DNA of 64,000 bases from Methylohalobius crimeensis 10Ki (GTDB lineage Bacteria; Pseudomonadota; Gammaproteobacteria; Methylococcales; Methylothermaceae), in contig NZ_ATXB01000001.1 in NCBI RefSeq assembly GCF_000421465.1, positions 2,015,001 to 2,079,000 of the forward strand, given 5' to 3'. The translations under genes were made by a program, and so were the position numbers. Under the pieces are notes generated by a model. The model was given only the letters and a program-made list of their open reading frames with translations. It made no database searches and was not told the DNA's origin. Shown here in pieces: positions 52,221-62,117 of the stretch; position 1 is the stretch's first letter; every line of letters begins with the position of its first letter.

Positions 52221-53555
52221 TCAAGGCAGGGAAATCCCGCGGATGCGCTGATACAGCTCCACCGCGTAGGAATCGGTCATCCCGGCCACGAAATCCGTCG
52301 CGGCAAGGGCTTGCCGATAGGGAGAGAAGGACTGGAAATCGGCGTCTCCGCCCGGCATGAGACGCAACAAAGCGGCGGCCCGGGCGCCGGCGCGACCTTG
52401 GGCGCGGGTCTCGATCGCGCCCAAAAACGTCTGCAGCAATCCGCCGATGACCTCGAAACCGCACACCTTGATGGCGGTTGCCGGCCGGCAATGATAGACC
52501 TGGCGCTCGGCCAAATCCTTGAAGGCGGCAAACGCCTCTGCATGCTCGATGGATTCGGTCAAAGGCCGATCGAAGGCGCCGGTCATCAACCCTTCATAGT
52601 GCTCACCGAACACCACCACCGCCTCCCGGATCAAGCGGTCGATGGTCACGGAACGGTAGTAGCTCGCCTGTTGGGCGGGATCAGGGAATCGTCGTGCTTT
52701 ATCGCGATGCTTTTGCGCTAGAAAAGGGGCGTGCAGAGACATCAGCTGATCGAAACCGACCACCCCGGTCTTGTACCCGTCTTCCACATCGATCACGTGA
52801 TAGCAGATATCGTCGGCGGCTTCCATCAGAAACGCCAAGGGATGGCGAGACCAGGCCTCGCCCCGCCCCGGCTTGGCGATCAGGCCAGTCTCCCCGGCGA
52901 CGAGTTCGAACCAGTCCGCCTCGCTCTGAAAAAATCCGAACTTGCGCCCGCCGGCGCCCCGACTTTGCTCCTCATCCACCAACGACGCGCGGGGATACTT
53001 GGAAAAAACCGCCAACGCCGCACAGGTCATCTGCATCCCCCCTCGCTGCCCGGAGTTCTGAAGGGTGCACAGGACCCTGAATCCCTGCGCGTTGCCCTCG
53101 AATTTCAACAAATCGCGCGACTCGGCTTCACTCAATCGATCGAGACCGGGCCAGCCGGCGAACCACTCGCGGATGGCGTCCTCCCCGGCATGACCGAAGG
53201 GCGGGTTGCCAATGTCATGGGCCAGGCAAGCGGCGGCCACCAATGTCCCCAGATCCTGGGGAATCACCACGGGTTCCAGTTCGGGTTCGCGGCTTCGGAT
53301 CACCTCGGCCGCGAGCATTCCCAGGGAACGGCCGACGCTGGCCACCTCCAGGCTGTGGGTGAGGCGGGTACGGACGTAATCACTCTTGGCCAGGGGAAAG
53401 ACCTGGGTCTTATCCTGCAAGCGCCGGAAGGCGGAGGAAAAGACGAGGCGGTCGTAATCGCGGACGAACTCCGTGCGCGGCGGCGGCGGCCGGGATTCCG
53501 GTACCGGTTTGCCCAACCGCCGAGTGGACAGCAGGCGACGCCAGTCCATGCTCAT
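52221..53555 (-). CDS. dgt: deoxyguanosinetriphosphate triphosphohydrolase
   Basis: The 444-residue HD-domain enzyme hydrolyses dGTP to deoxyguanosine and triphosphate. The N-terminal FVRDYDRLVFSSAFRRLQDK and VRTRLTHSLEVASVGR give the first metal ligand; CLAHDIGNPPFGHAGEDAI is the HD motif. DDICYHVIDVEDGYKTG is near residue 240. The start at 53555 (MSMDWRRLLS) is preferred; the frame runs seven codons further to a TTG at 53576. It is a single-gene unit with its own terminator. Confidence 0.92.
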   Translation of the reverse strand: MSMDWRRLLSTRRLGKPVPESRPPPPRTEFVRDYDRLVFSSAFRRLQDKTQVFPLAKSDYVRTRLTHSLEVASVGRSLGMLAAEVIRSREPELEPVVIPQDLGTLVAAACLAHDIGNPPFGHAGEDAIREWFAGWPGLDRLSEAESRDLLKFEGNAQGFRVLCTLQNSGQRGGMQMTCAALAVFSKYPRASLVDEEQSRGAGGRKFGFFQSEADWFELVAGETGLIAKPGRGEAWSRHPLAFLMEAADDICYHVIDVEDGYKTGVVGFDQLMSLHAPFLAQKHRDKARRFPDPAQQASYYRSVTIDRLIREAVVVFGEHYEGLMTGAFDRPLTESIEHAEAFAAFKDLAERQVYHCRPATAIKVCGFEVIGGLLQTFLGAIETRAQGRAGARAAALLRLMPGGDADFQSFSPYRQALAATDFVAGMTDSYAVELYQRIRGISLP

Positions 53556-53667
53556 GGGGATGCTCGCTGACAACAAAGCAAAAGAGTCATGGGCCTATGA
53601 TACCGACATCCGGGGTTTATAATGCAATTCATCCTTTCCAACCCATCTTCCTCACTGGAGCGATGCC

Positions 53668-54927
53668 ATGAATGCCAAAATCCAAATTCCCGCCGAAGGC
53701 GATAAGATCCGCGTCAATGACGATCATTCCCTGAACGTGCCGGATAAACCGATTATTCCCTTCATCGAGGGGGACGGCACCGGCCGGGACATCACGCCGG
53801 TGATGCGGAAAGTGGTGGATGCCGCCGTCGCTAGAGCCTACGGCAATCGGCGTAAAATCGCCTGGATGGAAATCTTCGCCGGTGAAAAAGCCAACCGATT
53901 ATACGAGGGGGATGTCTGGCTGCCGGAGGAAACCGTCGCCGCCATTCGTGATTACGCGGTGGCCATCAAGGGTCCTCTGACCACGCCGGTCGGTGGCGGC
54001 ATCCGCTCCCTCAATGTGACTCTGCGGCAAACCCTCGACCTGTATGTCTGCCTGCGTCCGGTGCGCTATTTCGACGGCGTCCCCAGCCCGATGAAGCACC
54101 CCGAGCACGTGGACATGGTGGTGTTTCGGGAAAACTCCGAAGACGTCTACGCCGGCATCGAATGGGCCGCGGATTCCCAGGAAGCGGACCGATTGATCGG
54201 TTTTTTGCAAGGGGAAATGGGGGTGACCCAGATCCGCTTTCCGCAGCATTGCGGCATCGGCATCAAACCGATCTCGGCAGCCGGCAGCAAGCGGCTGGTG
54301 CGCCGCGCCCTGCAATACGCGATCGACCATGAACGCACTTCGGTAACCCTCGTCCACAAGGGGAACATCATGAAATTCACCGAGGGCGCGTTCCGGAGCT
54401 GGGGTTACGAGGTGGCCCGGGAAGCGTTCGGCGCCCAGCCGCTCGACGGCGGACCCTGGCAGGTTTTCCCGAATCCCCGCACCGGGGCGAAGATCGTGGT
54501 CAAGGACGTCATCGCCGACGCCTTCCTGCAACAGATTCTCCTGCGCCCGAAAGATTTCGACGTGATCGCCACCCCCAATCTCAACGGCGATTACGTCTCC
54601 GACGCCCTCGCCGCGCAGGTGGGCGGCATCGGGATGGCGCCGGGGGGAAATCTCTCCGACCGGGTCGCCTTGTTCGAAGCCACCCACGGCACCGCCCCCA
54701 AATACGCCGGCCAGGACAAAGTCAACCCGGGTTCGCTGATCTTGTCGGCGCAAATGATGCTTCAGCATTTGGGCTGGCACGAGGCGGCCGAATTGATCTC
54801 CACGGGACTGGAAGGCGCGATCCGGGCCAAGACCGTCACCTACGACCTGGCCCGGCTGATGGAAGAAGCCCGGGAAATCAGCTGCTCCGATTTCGGGAAA
54901 GCCATTATCCAGCACATGAAGGCATGA
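53668..54927 (+). CDS. icd: NADP-dependent isocitrate dehydrogenase
   Basis: The 419-residue citric-acid-cycle enzyme makes 2-oxoglutarate. The phosphorylatable serine lies in [14 protein letters not shown], substrate residues in [14 protein letters not shown], the lysine in [17 protein letters not shown] and the metal-binding Asp residues in [19 protein letters not shown], all as in the E. coli type. 2-oxoglutarate links it to the glutamate dehydrogenase and PutA encoded in this window. It converges with putA across a perfect 28-bp palindrome. Confidence 0.97.
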   Translation: MNAKIQIPAEGDKIRVNDDHSLNVPDKPIIPFIEGDGTGRDITPVMRKVVDAAVARAYGNRRKIAWMEIFAGEKANRLYEGDVWLPEETVAAIRDYAVAIKGPLTTPVGGGIRSLNVTLRQTLDLYVCLRPVRYFDGVPSPMKHPEHVDMVVFRENSEDVYAGIEWAADSQEADRLIGFLQGEMGVTQIRFPQHCGIGIKPISAAGSKRLVRRALQYAIDHERTSVTLVHKGNIMKFTEGAFRSWGYEVAREAFGAQPLDGGPWQVFPNPRTGAKIVVKDVIADAFLQQILLRPKDFDVIATPNLNGDYVSDALAAQVGGIGMAPGGNLSDRVALFEATHGTAPKYAGQDKVNPGSLILSAQMMLQHLGWHEAAELISTGLEGAIRAKTVTYDLARLMEEAREISCSDFGKAIIQHMKA

Positions 54928-54961
54928 ATAGGGCGGCCCCATTAACATTCACAGGCCACTC

Positions 54962-54989
54962 GTAGGGGCGACCGGCCGGTCGCCCCTAC
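54962..54989 (-). repeat. perfect 28-bp palindrome carrying the putA stop codon
   Basis: GTAGGGGCGACCGG (54962-54975) is followed directly by its exact reverse complement (54976-54989). The TAG of putA (54988-54986 on the minus strand) is part of it. It lies between the ends of convergent icd and putA, and shares its GTAGGGGCG head with the elements at 33863-33890 and 34286-34313. Confidence 0.85.
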
Positions 54990-57900
54990 ACTTCCCGAAG
55001 TGACAGCAAATCGGGATCGCCGCCCACCGCCGCGGTATTGACGCTAAGACTCTTTTCGTAGGCAAAGCGCGCCAGATAATTGGGGCCGCCGGCTTTGGGA
55101 CCGGTGCCCGACAGTCCTTCGCCCCCGAAGGGGTGAGTTCCCACCACCGCGCCGATCATGTTGCGGTTGACGTAGATATTGCCCACCCGAGCATGCTCGG
55201 CGATCCGCTCCCAGATCGCGTCGATGCGGCTGTGGACGCCTAAAGTCAGACCATAGCCGAGCCCGTGAATCCTTTCCAGCAACTCGTCCAAGTGACCCGC
55301 GGAATAGCGCATCACATGCAGAATGGGTCCGAATACTTCGCGGCTCACCGGTTCCAAAGCGGTGATTTCGTATATCGCGGGACCGAAGTAGCAACCGGTA
55401 AGCGGAGGCGGATCGAGCCTGGCCAGGGGTTGGACGTTCGTTTCCAGGTAGGCGCGATGGCTTTCCAGACGGGCGACGGCATCCTCGTCGATCAGCGGAC
55501 CGAGGTCGGTGGAAAGATCCCAAGGATCGCCGATTTTCAGCTCCGCCAAAGCTCCGCAGAGCATATCCAAAACGGGATCGGCCACCTCGTCCTGAAGAAA
55601 CAGTATCCTCAACGCGGAACACCGCTGACCGGCACTGTTAAAGGTGGAGGCGAGCACGTCGGCAACCACTTGCTGAGGCAGGGCCGAACTGTCCACGATC
55701 ATGGCGTTCACTCCACCGGTCTCGGCGACGAAGGCGGCGATCGGGGCTCGTCTGCCGGCCAGATTCCGCTGGATCTCCCAGGCGGTGTCGGTGGAGCCGG
55801 TGAAAGCCACGCCGCGGATGCGGGGATCACCCACCAGCGCCGCGCCCACCTCACCGCCTCCCGGAAGAAAATGGAGCACTTCGTTCGGGATACCGGCCTG
55901 CTGGAGCAGACGAGCCGCCAGAGCCGCAATGAGGGGCGTCTGCTCGGCCGGCTTGGCCAACACGGGGTTGCCGGCCGCGAGCGCCGCGGCCGCTTGGCCG
56001 GTAAAGATGGCCAGGGGGAAATTCCAGGGGCTGATGCAGACAAAGGGGCCGCGACCGTGAAGATAAAGGCGATTGGATTCCCCCACCGGCCCGGGGAGGG
56101 AAAGCGGATTCGCAAACAATCGCCTTGCTTCGGCGGCATAATAATATAAAAAGTCGATCGCCTCCCGAACCTCGTCGACGGCGTCCGACAGGCACCTGCC
56201 TCCCTCACGGATGCATAGGGCCAACAACTCATCTCGGTGGGACTGATATAATTCGGCGGCCCTTTCCAGACAGGCGGCCCGGTCTTCCGCCGGCACCCGG
56301 TCCCATTCCGGCGCCGCCGCCTCCGCGCAGGCCAACGCCTTGGCGATGCTCTCCTCGCCCGCCTCCACCACCGTCCCGACCACCTGGCCACGATCGACCG
56401 GAGAATATACCATCCGCTCCTTCCCCTCTCCCCCTTTACCGCTCACCCAAGGTTGAGCCTCCCAAGTATTTTGCCGAAAGGAGGAAAGTAATTCGTTCAG
56501 GCGACGGTAGGTCAACGGGTCGCTCAAATTCGGGCCCGGGGAATTGGGCCTTTGAGGTTGATAGAGGTCGGCGGGTTGGGGGATTTGCGGATGAGGAATC
56601 GTTTCCAGGGTTCGAACTTTGGCGACCGGATCGGCGATCACCTCTTCGATGGGCAGGCGCGCATCGCTCAATCGGTGGACGAAAGAAGTATTCGCCCCGT
56701 TCTCCAGCAAGCGGCGCATCAAGTAGGGAAGCAGCTCCCGAAATCCACCCACCGGCGCATACACCCGACAGGGAATATCTCCTTCCGTTTGCCGCAAGGC
56801 CCGGTAGAGCGGTTCCCCCATCCCCTGCAGTCGCTGGAATTCCAGCGGTCTCCCTTCGGCGACTTCGAGTATCCAGGCGACGGTGTGAGCGTTGTGGGTG
56901 GCGAACTGGGGAAAAAAAGCCCGGGGAAATGCCAACAGACGACGCGCCAAGGCCAAATAGGAGACGTCGGTGTTCATTTTTCGGGTGAACACGGGATAAT
57001 CGGACCACCCTTGCTGCTGGGCTCTTTTGATTTCGGTGTCCCAATAGGCCCCCTTCACCAGGCGTACCGGGATGCGTTTCCCCTGGCTTGCGGCTATATG
57101 GCGCAGGTATTCGATCAAGGGGCCGGCCCGTTTCTGATAAGCCTGGACCGCCAGGCCGAACCCCTCCCAGCTGGAAAGATCCGGATGACCGAAGACCGCC
57201 TCGAAAATATCCAGCATCAGGTCTAAGCGTTCCGCCTCCTCCGCGTCGAGGGTCAATCCGATTCGAGCCGCCCTGGCCTCTTTCGCCAAAGTGAGAAGAC
57301 GGGGAATCAGCTCCCGGCGTACCCGTTCGCCTTGCGTAAACGTATAACGCGGATGCAGCGCGGAGAGTTTGACCGAAATCCCTGGCATCGCCAGCACATC
57401 GGATTCATCCCCCCGGTGCCGGGCAAGCACGGTGATGGCATGGCGGTAACTGCGAAAGTAAGCTTCCACATCCTCGGCGGTAAACGCCTCTTCCCCGAGC
57501 ATATCGAAGGAATAGCGAAAATCGGGCGAACGGCGCGCCAGCGCTTTTTCTATCGTCGTGGCCAGAATAAACTGACCGCCCAAAATCTTCATCGCCCGGA
57601 CCACAAGAACATGGACTGCCGCCTCGCCCCGCTGGAGCAATTTCTGAAAAAGGGTGTCGGAATCTTCGATTTCCAGCCGCATCAGTCGTCCCGTCAACAG
57701 CAGGCCGAAGGTGGAGGCATTGACCAGAAAGGATGCACTGTGTCCGAGATGCCGGTCCCATTTTCCCCGGCTCAACTTGTCGCGAATCAAACGCTCGGCA
57801 GTTTGATCGTCGGGGATTCGCAGCAGCGCCTCGGCCAGGCACATCAACAGCACTCCCTCCTCGCTGGAAAGCTCGAATTCGCTCAGGAAGGCATCCAACG

Positions 57901-58114
57901 GAAGGGGATGCTGCCTCACCGATTGCACCAAGCGCCGTGCTCGTTCATGTACCCTTTGCCGAGCGCCGTCGGATAGGGAAACCTCGGGAAGCAGTGATTC
58001 GAGGGTTTGGGCCTCATCGGCCAAATAAGCGGCGGCGATCGCCTTTCTCCGGGGAGAGAGGGAATCAGGATGTTCAGCGCCGTCTTCAGGGGTGTCCCGG
58101 GTGATCGGATTCAT
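54986..58114 (-). CDS. putA: bifunctional proline dehydrogenase / P5C dehydrogenase PutA
   Basis: The 1042-residue enzyme oxidises proline to glutamate. The proline dehydrogenase barrel spans about residues 70-480, with VKLSALHPRYTF near 247, RLVKGAYWDTEIKRAQ near 355 and the substrate loop near 438-470. The aldehyde dehydrogenase half spans about 550-1010, with Glu in VAETGGVNAMIVDS, catalytic Cys in NSAGQRCSALR and the ending HPFGGEGLSGTGPKAGGPNY. There is no N-terminal ribbon-helix-helix, so it is not a repressor. It overlaps hdc by 29 bases and is the last gene of an alkB-like/hdc/putA run. Its stop codon is inside a palindromic repeat. Confidence 0.95.
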   Translation of the reverse strand: MNPITRDTPEDGAEHPDSLSPRRKAIAAAYLADEAQTLESLLPEVSLSDGARQRVHERARRLVQSVRQHPLPLDAFLSEFELSSEEGVLLMCLAEALLRIPDDQTAERLIRDKLSRGKWDRHLGHSASFLVNASTFGLLLTGRLMRLEIEDSDTLFQKLLQRGEAAVHVLVVRAMKILGGQFILATTIEKALARRSPDFRYSFDMLGEEAFTAEDVEAYFRSYRHAITVLARHRGDESDVLAMPGISVKLSALHPRYTFTQGERVRRELIPRLLTLAKEARAARIGLTLDAEEAERLDLMLDIFEAVFGHPDLSSWEGFGLAVQAYQKRAGPLIEYLRHIAASQGKRIPVRLVKGAYWDTEIKRAQQQGWSDYPVFTRKMNTDVSYLALARRLLAFPRAFFPQFATHNAHTVAWILEVAEGRPLEFQRLQGMGEPLYRALRQTEGDIPCRVYAPVGGFRELLPYLMRRLLENGANTSFVHRLSDARLPIEEVIADPVAKVRTLETIPHPQIPQPADLYQPQRPNSPGPNLSDPLTYRRLNELLSSFRQNTWEAQPWVSGKGGEGKERMVYSPVDRGQVVGTVVEAGEESIAKALACAEAAAPEWDRVPAEDRAACLERAAELYQSHRDELLALCIREGGRCLSDAVDEVREAIDFLYYYAAEARRLFANPLSLPGPVGESNRLYLHGRGPFVCISPWNFPLAIFTGQAAAALAAGNPVLAKPAEQTPLIAALAARLLQQAGIPNEVLHFLPGGGEVGAALVGDPRIRGVAFTGSTDTAWEIQRNLAGRRAPIAAFVAETGGVNAMIVDSSALPQQVVADVLASTFNSAGQRCSALRILFLQDEVADPVLDMLCGALAELKIGDPWDLSTDLGPLIDEDAVARLESHRAYLETNVQPLARLDPPPLTGCYFGPAIYEITALEPVSREVFGPILHVMRYSAGHLDELLERIHGLGYGLTLGVHSRIDAIWERIAEHARVGNIYVNRNMIGAVVGTHPFGGEGLSGTGPKAGGPNYLARFAYEKSLSVNTAAVGGDPDLLSLREV

Positions 58115-59228
58115 GGTTCAAGATCTCCTCCAAGAAGGTATCGATGTGGCGTTTTTCCACGTGACCTACGGTAACCAGATGGGCGGTCTCCGCATGTACC
58201 GCAATCTGCCAACGCCTGAGCACCGGTTCGGCCATCCGCGGGAAAACCACGATCGGGGAATGGGGGTTGCGCCAGGCGGAGATGCCGACACCGTTGAAGC
58301 GCTCCACCGCGTATTCGGCCGTTTCCAGGCAGTGGGCGGTCAGCGCGCGGAATCCATCTCTTCCCAGGGTTTCGATGGCATACCAGAGCATCAAGGGAGT
58401 CAAGCCGCTGCGCGATCCGGGGATGGTGCTGTCCAGACTCCCCACGTATTCCACCATCCGGGCGATGCGCCGAACGTGGACTTTTTTGGCCAGAACGACG
58501 CCGCAAGGAACGGGCGCTCCGAGCATTTTGTGGCCGCTGACGGCGATGCTGTCGATACCGGCCTGAAAATCGAAAACCGGAGGTCGATCGACGAAAGGCA
58601 GGATCATTCCATGAAAGGCGGCGTCGGCGTGAATATGGTAATCGCGCAGGGAAAGCGATTCGAAAACGGCGTGAATCCGCTCCAGATCGTCCACCGCGCC
58701 TTTCATGGTGGTGCCGATATTGGCCAGAACGATGGCCGGGGCATCGCGGCGGCCGTTCAGGGCCCGCGCCAGGTCCCCGTAATCCATCTCGCCAGAGGCG
58801 GTGCTTTTGATCTGGCGCTGGCGCATTCTGAGCAACTTCAGAATTTTGGGAATGCTGTAATGGCTGTCCTCGGAATAATAGACAATGCCTTCCGGATACT
58901 GTTCGCGTCCCAAAAACAAGCCGTAAAGGTTCCCTTCGGTGCCGCCCCCGGTCACATACCCCCAAATGGCTTCCCGGCGTGCATGAAACAGCTCGGCGAA
59001 GAAATACACCACTTGCCGCTCTATATCGTGGGTATTGAGCCTGTTATGCGTATCGATGAATGGATCGCCCGCATTGTTCAAGGGATAGGAGAGAAACGGA
59101 TACAGCGGACGATAGTCGAAACGAGCATTGCACGGATAGCCCAAAAATTGTTCCACCCCGCGGATGAACTGCTCGGTCAGCGCTTCAAGGCGCGCTTGTA
59201 CGTTGGGCGGCAGACTCGAATTCGGCAT
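58086..59228 (-). CDS. hdc: PLP-dependent histidine decarboxylase
   Basis: The 380-residue enzyme of PLP decarboxylase group II has a GTEGNLYGLFLGREQYPEG segment near residue 96, an active-site region HADAAFHGMILPF near 200 and the PLP lysine in SIAVSGHKMLGAPVPCG near 232. The overall pattern matches bacterial PLP-type histidine decarboxylases, which make histamine; a related amino acid as substrate cannot be excluded. It overlaps both the alkB-like gene (52 bases) and putA (29 bases), so the three are likely translated from one transcript. Confidence 0.85.
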   Translation of the reverse strand: MPNSSLPPNVQARLEALTEQFIRGVEQFLGYPCNARFDYRPLYPFLSYPLNNAGDPFIDTHNRLNTHDIERQVVYFFAELFHARREAIWGYVTGGGTEGNLYGLFLGREQYPEGIVYYSEDSHYSIPKILKLLRMRQRQIKSTASGEMDYGDLARALNGRRDAPAIVLANIGTTMKGAVDDLERIHAVFESLSLRDYHIHADAAFHGMILPFVDRPPVFDFQAGIDSIAVSGHKMLGAPVPCGVVLAKKVHVRRIARMVEYVGSLDSTIPGSRSGLTPLMLWYAIETLGRDGFRALTAHCLETAEYAVERFNGVGISAWRNPHSPIVVFPRMAEPVLRRWQIAVHAETAHLVTVGHVEKRHIDTFLEEILNHESDHPGHP

Positions 59229-60307
59229 GGTTTTTCTAGATTTTGACGCTTGACTCGGTTTAATTCGGCGGACGCCGCCTTTTGGAAAGCCCGGTTACGG
59301 TAGGCAACCATGAACATCAACGCAAAGTAGCCGTATGGCAAGCGGGGCGCTTCCGACTGGACTTGGAGCCGGTAATACGGCAAACCGGGACGGCAGTGGT
59401 GATGGGAATGCCGGGCCAACCCCAGAATCAGGTAGTGGGAGCACCAGCTATCCGTATACCAGGCATGCTGCGGCCCCGGTTTCCCACGGGCACGCTGCAA
59501 ACCCCAATGCTGGACGTAGTTGATCGCTTCCAGATTCCGAACCCCCATCAACGCCTGAACGCAGAACGCCAATAGCGCCAAGGGTCCAAATCCCCATCCG
59601 ATCGCCGCGAGCAGACCCAATTCCGCCACCACGCCCTGAAGCACCCGGTGGGACAGCCAGCGCCGATCCCAGCGTTCGGTCATACGCAACCTTCGGCTTT
59701 CCAAGCGCCACGCGCTAAGAAACTGGGCTCCCACGCTACGCTGCCAAAACCGGGAATAGGTCTCGCCGAACCGGGCGGTGGCCGGGTCCTCCTTCCACCC
59801 CACTCGGCGATGGTGACCGCGCAAGTGTTCGGTGGCGAAATGCTCGTAGCAGCACACGATCAATAATATTCTGCCCGTGGCGCGAAGGAAAGGGGAACGA
59901 CGGTGGATCAACTCGTGGGCGGTGAGCAGGCCGGCGATCGCGGCGTTGCTGCCGAACAGGAACTTGACCACCACCAACATGGCCAAGGTATCCACCGCTT
60001 GCGACGACGTCCAACCCCAATGGCGGCTTTCCGCAAGCAACAAACCGGTGTCGACCACGAACAACCCCGCCAGGAACAACGGCAGGGCGTCCAGACCCAT
60101 CCCGCCGCAGCTCGAATCGGCTTTTTGGGACACGCCCACCCCCAGATAGTCGGCAACCACCGGCGCCGCTACCGGCAGCAACCAAAACAAGGCATCTCCC
60201 GCGGCATGCGGCGCGCTGAGAAGAAAACCCAGGCACCAGAGAGGCAGCAACAGGGCGGTGTAATACGGCCAACCGACGAATTTTTTCCGTGACGGGGAAA
60301 CGCGCAT
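59177..60307 (-). CDS. AlkB-family membrane diiron hydroxylase
   Basis: The 376-residue integral-membrane protein has about six membrane helices and all four histidine motifs of alkane 1-monooxygenases: TAHELIHRRSP (about 129), HFATEHLRGHHRRV (about 156), NYVQHWGLQR (about 265) and LARHSHHHCRPG (about 302). The last differs from the usual HSDHH by Asp to His. The context (histidine decarboxylase, carbamoyltransferase, diiron oxidase) argues for a specialised substrate rather than n-alkanes, but this is inference. The frame ends inside hdc. It is divergent from the carbamoyltransferase across 61 bases. Confidence 0.83.
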   Translation of the reverse strand: MRVSPSRKKFVGWPYYTALLLPLWCLGFLLSAPHAAGDALFWLLPVAAPVVADYLGVGVSQKADSSCGGMGLDALPLFLAGLFVVDTGLLLAESRHWGWTSSQAVDTLAMLVVVKFLFGSNAAIAGLLTAHELIHRRSPFLRATGRILLIVCCYEHFATEHLRGHHRRVGWKEDPATARFGETYSRFWQRSVGAQFLSAWRLESRRLRMTERWDRRWLSHRVLQGVVAELGLLAAIGWGFGPLALLAFCVQALMGVRNLEAINYVQHWGLQRARGKPGPQHAWYTDSWCSHYLILGLARHSHHHCRPGLPYYRLQVQSEAPRLPYGYFALMFMVAYRNRAFQKAASAELNRVKRQNLEKPCRIRVCRPTYKRALKR

Positions 60308-60368
60308 AATAGAGCGAAGGAACCAGGCTATCGCCGTTTCCGTCAGATTATCACGACCGAGTACTTTT
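60308..60368. promoter_or_regulatory. divergent promoter region alkB-like / carbamoyltransferase
   Basis: Only 61 bases separate the two divergent start codons. Any promoters must overlap here or extend into the coding regions, which suggests coordinated control of both arms. I could not read clear -35 and -10 boxes. Confidence 0.4.
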
Positions 60369-62117
60369 ATGAGCCAACGAATCTACATCGGCTTGAGCAC
60401 CACCTACCACGATCCGGCCATCGCCGTCGTGGACGAAACGGGCCGGGTCTTGTTCGCGGAAGCGGCCGAACGCTGCTTGCAATACAAGCGCGGGCTGAAC
60501 GTCCCTCCCGATCCCCTCCCCCATGTCACTGATTGGTTGGAGCGCTACTGCGACCACGCCGACACGTGGGTGATCGCCTCCAATTGGTCTAGGAAACGAC
60601 CGTGGTACGAATACGCCAGCCGCTGGCTGGGTTATTTTCTCCCCCAAGGCTTGGTGGCGAATGGTTACCGCGATCATTCCACCTTTCTGGAAAAATACAA
60701 ACTTTTTCACATGCTCGCCTGCCAAAATGCCAGCGTTCCGCTGGGAGGCATCAACCTGGTCCGCCAAGCAAGCGAGCTTTTTCCCGCAGTCGAACTCCGC
60801 TTCCATCACTTCGACCATCACGATTGTCACGCCGCCGCGGCGTGTTTTTCCAGCCCCTTTTCGGAGGGGAGCTGCCTGATCGTGGATTCCTACGGCGAAC
60901 GCGGCTCATTGGCCGCCTACCATTATCGGGACGGTGCTTTCCAGCCGCTTCGCGTCGGCCGTGGAATCGCCAGTCTGGGTTTTTTCTACATGTGGCTGAC
61001 CGAACTCTGCGGTTTCGACTGGCTCGCGGGGGAAGAATGGAAAGTGATGGGACTGGCCGCCTATGGACAGATAGACGACACCTTACGCCGACGATTCCGT
61101 AAAATGCTGTGGACGGAAAGTCTCGATCTGCGCCAAAACCTGGCCGCCATTCTGGCCGATGACGCCGAAATCGAAGCATTACGGCGCCGGCCCGGGAGAT
61201 CGCCTTTGGAAGCGGCGGATCTGGCCCGGACCGGGCAGGAACATTTCACCGAGATCGTTTGCCAATTGGCGACCAACCTTTATCCTCTAGCCCCTTCTTC
61301 CCGACTAATCCTGGGCGGCGGATGTGCGCTGAACTCGGCATGCAACGGACGCCTCCTGGCGGAAACGCCTTTCGAGCATCTGCACGTCCCCTACGCACCG
61401 GCCGACGACGGCACGGCCCTGGGCGCGGCCTTGCTGGCCTGGCGGCGCGATCATCCGGGTCAGCGGCCGCCGCCCGCGTCTTCCCCTTATTTGGGGAGTT
61501 CGCTGGATCCGGTCTGGATCGAGAGACTTGTCCGTCATAGCGGTCTTCGCATGTATCATCTCCCCAAGCGCCTGGAAGAAACCGTCGCCGATTATCTGGC
61601 TCAAGGACTATTGGTGGGTTGGGTTCAGGGACGCGCCGAATTCGGCCCCCGAGCGTTGGGCAATCGTTCCGTTCTCGCCGATCCCAGGGATCCGGGTATG
61701 AAAAACCGGCTCAATACCCGGATCAAATTCCGCGAGGAATTCCGCCCCTTCGCCCCCGCCATCCTGGATGAATACGGCGCCGAGTATTTCCAGCCCTATC
61801 AGACCTCGCCCTACATGGAGCGGGCGTTGCCATTCAAACCGAAAGCGGCGGCCCAAGTGCCGGCGGTGGTTCACGCCGACGGCACCGGTCGCGTGCAAAG
61901 CGTGATTCGAGAATGGAACCCTCGGTTTCACCGCCTGCTGACAGCTTTTCATCGGCTCACCGGGGTGCCGCTACTGCTCAACACCAGCTTCAATCTGATG
62001 GGAAAGCCCATTCTCCACAACGTGGAGGATGCGGTGGCGACCTTCATGACCTGCGGGCTGGATATTCTGGTCATCGAAGATTATCTGTTTTTGAAACCCC
62101 ATGTGGAATCCCTCTGA
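60369..62117 (+). CDS. NodU/TobZ-family O-carbamoyltransferase
   Basis: The 582-residue enzyme transfers a carbamoyl group from carbamoyl phosphate, through carbamoyl-adenylate, to a hydroxyl. It has the Kae1-like N-terminal domain, beginning YIGLSTTYHDPAIAVVDE with HHDCHAAAACFSS near residue 153, GGGCALNSACNG near 317, and the YrdC-related C-terminal domain with RAEFGPRALGNRSVLADPR near 423, KFREEFRPFAPAIL near 452 and LNTSFNLMGKPI near 536. Members act in natural-product pathways. It overlaps the next gene by 17 bases. Confidence 0.9.
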   Translation: MSQRIYIGLSTTYHDPAIAVVDETGRVLFAEAAERCLQYKRGLNVPPDPLPHVTDWLERYCDHADTWVIASNWSRKRPWYEYASRWLGYFLPQGLVANGYRDHSTFLEKYKLFHMLACQNASVPLGGINLVRQASELFPAVELRFHHFDHHDCHAAAACFSSPFSEGSCLIVDSYGERGSLAAYHYRDGAFQPLRVGRGIASLGFFYMWLTELCGFDWLAGEEWKVMGLAAYGQIDDTLRRRFRKMLWTESLDLRQNLAAILADDAEIEALRRRPGRSPLEAADLARTGQEHFTEIVCQLATNLYPLAPSSRLILGGGCALNSACNGRLLAETPFEHLHVPYAPADDGTALGAALLAWRRDHPGQRPPPASSPYLGSSLDPVWIERLVRHSGLRMYHLPKRLEETVADYLAQGLLVGWVQGRAEFGPRALGNRSVLADPRDPGMKNRLNTRIKFREEFRPFAPAILDEYGAEYFQPYQTSPYMERALPFKPKAAAQVPAVVHADGTGRVQSVIREWNPRFHRLLTAFHRLTGVPLLLNTSFNLMGKPILHNVEDAVATFMTCGLDILVIEDYLFLKPHVESL

